NCBI GenBank assembly: GCA_965656605.1
Contig: CBFHLC010000006.1
Location: 1-64,000, forward strand
Direction of reading: 5' to 3'
Source: Litorivicinus sp965656605
GTDB lineage: Bacteria; Pseudomonadota; Gammaproteobacteria; Pseudomonadales; Litorivicinaceae
DNA length: 64,000 nt
Positions 60,852 to 64,000 of the stretch are shown one piece after another. The notes below the pieces were generated by a model, which was not told where the DNA came from, ran no database searches, and saw only the letters and a program-made list of their open reading frames with translations. A program made the position numbers and the translations under genes. Numbering within the stretch: position 1 is the first letter of the stretch; the number at the start of each line of letters is the position of its first letter.

Positions 60852-61472
60852 TCAGCAGGCTCTAAACAACTGTGTGCCGGCAACGACGATGGCCTTATCA
60901 TTTGCACCCTGTGGCATGACGACGCCATTAGAAAAGCCTGTGAAGGCTGGCAGAACCAGCCTCTCATGGTTGTAGTGAAAACACGGCAGGCGCACTCGCT
61001 CGCGTCCTTGCTTGACCCAAAATGTCGGGTGTAGGTGACCATGAATGCCGGGCAAAGGGTGATGATTTAACGCCACGCCATCGATGCGCGTGGGTTCAGG
61101 CCACCAGTCAAATCCCCAGGCTTCAACCTGACGTTGCAGGTGCCGGTCGTGATTGCCTTCAATCAGCGCCCTTGGGGGCAGGTCTTGGCAGGCCTCGTGG
61201 ATCAGCCCGCAGACCTGATCATCCAACCCGTCGCGTGAGTGACATAGATCCCCCAGAACCCATAAATGCTGGGCGTTGGTTGAGCGGCACAGCTGGATTA
61301 GGCGCTCTAACTCATCGCTTAATAGCCCGCGAGACACCGGGATGCCATGGGCGCGAAAGGTCGAGTCTTTGCCCCAGTGCAGATCCGCCACCAGCAAGGC
61401 CTGCTGGGCGGGCCAAAACAGGCCTCGCTGGGGCAGCGCAATAAATTGATGACCAGCGAAATTCAATTCCAT
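60852..61472 (-). CDS. pdeM: Ligase-associated metallophosphoesterase PdeM
   Basis: A 206-residue calcineurin-fold phosphoesterase. Metal-binding motifs are DLHWGK, LGDLCHSRDG, GNHDR and HGHLHP, in the usual order. The family (called MPE in Pseudomonas putida) is a manganese-dependent DNA endonuclease/phosphodiesterase always clustered with an Lhr-type helicase and an ATP-dependent DNA ligase, as here. It overlaps the helicase gene by ten bases. Confidence 0.93.
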   Translation of the reverse strand: MELNFAGHQFIALPQRGLFWPAQQALLVADLHWGKDSTFRAHGIPVSRGLLSDELERLIQLCRSTNAQHLWVLGDLCHSRDGLDDQVCGLIHEACQDLPPRALIEGNHDRHLQRQVEAWGFDWWPEPTRIDGVALNHHPLPGIHGHLHPTFWVKQGRERVRLPCFHYNHERLVLPAFTGFSNGVVMPQGANDKAIVVAGTQLFRAC

Positions 61473-63829
61473 TGTTGGGTCATCCGAGCAATCCGCTCTT
61501 CCAAGGATTCCGTGCTAAGCGTGTCCGATACGCGCTCCAGCATTAGCGGCAGCGCAAACGGCGAGGGACGCTCGATCGCCTGCCAACAAGCGGTTTGTTC
61601 GCTCATCTCGTGCAAGGCCCGGCGTAATCTGGACTGTTCAAACTGACGTTGCAGCACCTGTTGACGGGCCTGGTACATCAGCAGGTTGTCCGGATCATGC
61701 TGCAGGAACACGTCGTATAGCAGTCCGCTGCTGGTTTGCAGTTGGCGATTGGATTTTCGCGCGCCGGGATAGCCGTCAAACACGAGACCTGCGATTCGAG
61801 CAATTTCGCGAAATTCCCGTCGTGACAGCTCACTTAAATTCATCGCGTGGTTCAAGGTGTCGATCAGCGAATCTGGGCTCAGGGCTTGCTCTAGGATGCT
61901 CTGCCATTCGATAGGTTTGCGCGCCAACACCTCGAATCCATAGTCATTGACCGAACTAGAAAAGCTGTTGCCTTCGATCTGTCCGGCATGCCAGGCCACC
62001 AGTGCGGCCAACCCCTCGTGTACCAGACGACCAGCAAAGGGATAGACAAACACATGATGCCCCTCACGGTCTGTTAGGGTCTCGATCAATAGCTCGTGGC
62101 TGGCGGGCATCTGCGAGGTCGTGCGTTGCGCGCGAGCCACCGGATGATCGGCCGGGGCCGTGGCAATGACCTGCTTTAGATGGTGGCTGAGTCGCTCGCT
62201 GATCGGCAGTCGATAGCCGCCCCAAGTGGGTAATTGCGGTTTTTTACCTCGAGCGCTTTTGACTTGGCAGACCATGTCTTTGAAACGAACAAAGGCGACC
62301 ACCCGGCCCGCAAATAAGAAGCGATCTCCGGGCTTTAATTTGGCCACGAAGCTTTCTTCGATATACCCCAGGCGGCCACCGCTAACAAATCGTACGCTGA
62401 CCGATGCGGCTGACACGATGGTGCCCATGCTCATGCGATGACGTAGGGCCACCCGTCGGTTGCTGACTTGCCAGCGTCCGTCAATTTGCTGAATTCGGTG
62501 ATAGTCGGGATAGCCCTGCAGACAGTCTCCGCCGCGAGTCAGCAGATCCAACACCCAATCAAACTCCGTGCGTGTGAGCTCGTGATAGCTGGGTGCCTGA
62601 GTGATCTCGTGATAGGCCTCGTCGGCGGTAAAACCCCCAGCTAGGGCAAGGGTCACCAAGTGCTGCGCCAACACATCCAGCGGTTGGGAGGGGGCGTTCG
62701 GGGACTCGACGTCCATCTGCTCTAGGGCCTGTTTAGCGGCCTGTATTTCAAACACTTGCAGGGCATGGGTCGGCACGCAATACAGGTCGGCACGCTGGCC
62801 GGGCCGATGAGCCGCCCGACCCGCGCGCTGAACCAGGCGTGCAATCCCTTTGACGCTGCCAATCTGTATGACGCGTTCAAGCGGTGCAAAGTCCACGCCC
62901 AAATCCAGCGACGAGGTACACACCACGCAGCACAGGCTGCCGGTTTTTAAGCCCAGCTCAATCGCCTCGCGCTCCTCGTTATCCAAAGACCCGTGATGCA
63001 GTGCCATTTGATCGCTCAAATCAAAGCGAATGGTGCGCAAAGCCTCAAACCAAGTCTCGGCTTGGGCGCGGGTATTGGTGAACACCAAGGTCGGTTGTTG
63101 GGCATCCAATAGTGGCGCCACTTGGCGCAGCTGGCTCAGCCCGTAATGCCCAGCCCACGGCAAATCCAATAAGTTATCCGGCGCCACCATACGCAGTTGG
63201 ATTTCGCGCTCTAGTTGAGCCTGAATCAAATGCCCGCCGGGCCCGACCAGCTGATCCATCGCCTGCTGAGGCTGTCCAAGGGTGGCGCTTAGCCCCCAGA
63301 CCTGAAGGGACGGGCGCCAACGGCGCAGACGGGCCAGCGCCAGCTCGGTCTGCGTGCCGCGCTTGTTGGGCATCAGCTCATGCCACTCATCGACAATCAC
63401 GCTGTCCAGCTGCTCAAACGTTCTTTGAGCAGTGGGGTAGGACAACATCAAGCACAACGACTCGGGGGTGGTCATCAGAATCTGAGGGGGCTTGCGCAAT
63501 TGCCGCTGTTTTACGTGGCTGGGGGTATCGCCGGTGCGACTTTCGACTCGAATCGAATCATTGAGTTGCGCCAGTGGCGCGCTGAGTGCTTGCTGCAGGT
63601 CCCGGCTCATCGCCCGCAACGGGGTGATGTATAGGATTCGAAGCCCTTCGCCGGGCTGCTCCAGCAATTTTGCCAACGGCCCCCCATAGGCGGCCCAGGT
63701 TTTTCCGCCGCCGGTGGCGACTTGAACGAGCCCCGATTGGCCGTCCAGCTGTGCTCGCCATGCCTCACGTTGAAAGGTTTGCGGCGTCCATCCCTGCGCC
63801 TGAAACCATGCCTCGATCGGCTCGATCAA
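61463..63829 (-). CDS. Ligase-associated DEXH-box helicase, Lhr-Core type
   Basis: A 788-residue superfamily 2 helicase of the Lhr core type, a 3'-to-5' DNA helicase linked to DNA repair. Walker A ATGGGKT is at 38-44 and the DEWH motif (VIVDEWHEL) near 148. The helicase C-terminal domain has FTNTRAQAETWFEAL and QRAGRAAHRPGQ (motif VI), followed by winged-helix and Lhr-specific regions. The start is TTG at 63827-63829, overlapping the ligase stop as TTGA. No later ATG fits. Confidence 0.94.
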   Translation of the reverse strand: MIEPIEAWFQAQGWTPQTFQREAWRAQLDGQSGLVQVATGGGKTWAAYGGPLAKLLEQPGEGLRILYITPLRAMSRDLQQALSAPLAQLNDSIRVESRTGDTPSHVKQRQLRKPPQILMTTPESLCLMLSYPTAQRTFEQLDSVIVDEWHELMPNKRGTQTELALARLRRWRPSLQVWGLSATLGQPQQAMDQLVGPGGHLIQAQLEREIQLRMVAPDNLLDLPWAGHYGLSQLRQVAPLLDAQQPTLVFTNTRAQAETWFEALRTIRFDLSDQMALHHGSLDNEEREAIELGLKTGSLCCVVCTSSLDLGVDFAPLERVIQIGSVKGIARLVQRAGRAAHRPGQRADLYCVPTHALQVFEIQAAKQALEQMDVESPNAPSQPLDVLAQHLVTLALAGGFTADEAYHEITQAPSYHELTRTEFDWVLDLLTRGGDCLQGYPDYHRIQQIDGRWQVSNRRVALRHRMSMGTIVSAASVSVRFVSGGRLGYIEESFVAKLKPGDRFLFAGRVVAFVRFKDMVCQVKSARGKKPQLPTWGGYRLPISERLSHHLKQVIATAPADHPVARAQRTTSQMPASHELLIETLTDREGHHVFVYPFAGRLVHEGLAALVAWHAGQIEGNSFSSSVNDYGFEVLARKPIEWQSILEQALSPDSLIDTLNHAMNLSELSRREFREIARIAGLVFDGYPGARKSNRQLQTSSGLLYDVFLQHDPDNLLMYQARQQVLQRQFEQSRLRRALHEMSEQTACWQAIERPSPFALPLMLERVSDTLSTESLEERIARMTQQWN

Positions 63830-64000
63830 CCGTATGTCTCAAGGATTGCCTGAGCATCCTGCAGGGTGTTGGCCTCGTCGGCCGGCTTATCTTGGCGCCA
63901 GCGTAAAATGCGAGGAAAGCGCATCGCGATGCCTGATTTGTGCCGTGGGCTGTTTTGAATGCCCTCGAAGCCTAACTCGAACACCTGCATGGGCGGCACC
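63826..64000 (-). CDS. ATP-dependent DNA ligase, C-terminal fragment
   Basis: Only the last 57 residues are in the window, and the gene runs off the right edge. The reading VFELGFEGIQNSPRHKSGIA, then MRFPRILRWRQDKPADEAN, is the typical C-terminal end (OB-fold domain, motif VI region) of bacterial ATP-dependent ligases of the Lhr/PdeM cluster. Stop TGA at 63826-63828 (minus strand). An exonuclease gene of the same cassette would be expected further right. Confidence 0.9.
   Translation of the reverse strand, partial: VPPMQVFELGFEGIQNSPRHKSGIAMRFPRILRWRQDKPADEANTLQDAQAILETYG

Noticed and set aside
1..64000. CRISPR arrays, tRNA genes, insertion sequences, prophage or genomic island
   Set aside because: No regularly spaced repeats, cloverleaf sequences, transposase or integrase motifs were seen. 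The gene order is conserved core chromosome, with a modest accessory stretch at 54-61 kb.

Overview
The window is 64 kb of a moderately GC-rich, very compact gammaproteobacterial chromosome. Gene order follows the Pseudomonas/Oceanospirillales arrangement: lpt-rpoN, mla-ibaG-murA-hisGDC-algW/degS, zapE-rplM-rpsI-bc1-sspAB-dolP-diaA-yraN-lpoA-rsmI-rnpB, the whole mra/dcw division cluster, lpxC-dciA-secA-argJ-mutT, then yacG-coaE-pilDCB-pilA. Content is diagnostic of a Gram-negative aerobe: LPS transport, Kdo synthesis, lipid A synthesis (LpxC), a cytochrome bc1 complex and type IV pili. MurE carries the DNPR signature for meso-diaminopimelate. The genus cannot be fixed from sequence alone.

Layout. 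1-6.0 kb (minus): hpf, rpoN, lptB, lptA, lptC, kdsC, kdsD, yrbG (outer-membrane biogenesis plus sigma-54). 6.1-12.9 kb (plus): mlaF, mlaE, mlaD, a truncated MlaB-like STAS gene, ibaG, murA, hisG, hisD, hisC; no mlaC is present. 12.8-14.0 kb (minus): degS/algW. 14.0-17.0 kb: a Nif3-family gene, zapG/yhcB (minus), an alpha/beta hydrolase and zapE. 17.0-21.8 kb (plus): rplM-rpsI, petABC (bc1) and sspAB, with clear promoters and terminators. 21.8-25.0 kb (minus): dolP, diaA, yraN, lpoA. 25.0-26.2 kb (plus): rsmI and the RNase P RNA gene rnpB. 26.4-42.6 kb (plus): mraZ to ftsZ, fourteen internal junctions, nearly all overlapping or within 3 bases. 42.7-48.3 kb: lpxC, dciA (minus), secA, argJ, mutT. 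48.3-53.0 kb (minus): yacG, coaE, pilD, pilC, pilB. 53.2-54.2 kb (plus): two tandem pilin genes. 54.3-60.8 kb: accessory genes, namely a REC-GGDEF regulator, a DUF218 protein, an exported DUF4139-like protein, asparaginase, a glutamine amidotransferase, a small membrane protein, nadC and two little-known genes. 60.9-64.0 kb (minus): PdeM phosphoesterase, Lhr-type helicase and the C-terminal end of an ATP-dependent DNA ligase cut by the window edge.

How it fits together. Most of the window builds and divides the cell envelope: peptidoglycan precursors (murA, murC-G, mraY, ddlB), septal synthesis and the division ring (ftsL, I, W, Q, A, Z, zapE, zapG), LPS (kdsCD, lpxC, lptABC), phospholipid traffic (mla) and PBP1 activation (lpoA). 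Around this lie translation, respiration, protein export and pilus genes.

No stretch of more than 300 bases lacks a gene. The longest gap (26185-26471, 287 bases) holds the mra promoter and MraZ boxes. The first 29 bases hold nothing identifiable. I saw no tRNA, CRISPR array, insertion sequence, prophage or clear horizontally acquired island. The most noteworthy departures from the norm are the mlaC-less mla operon with a half-length MlaB, the exported DUF4139-like protein, the nadC/small membrane protein/amidotransferase/asparaginase operon and the extreme overlap of convergent genes. I did not find a convincing wholly new system.
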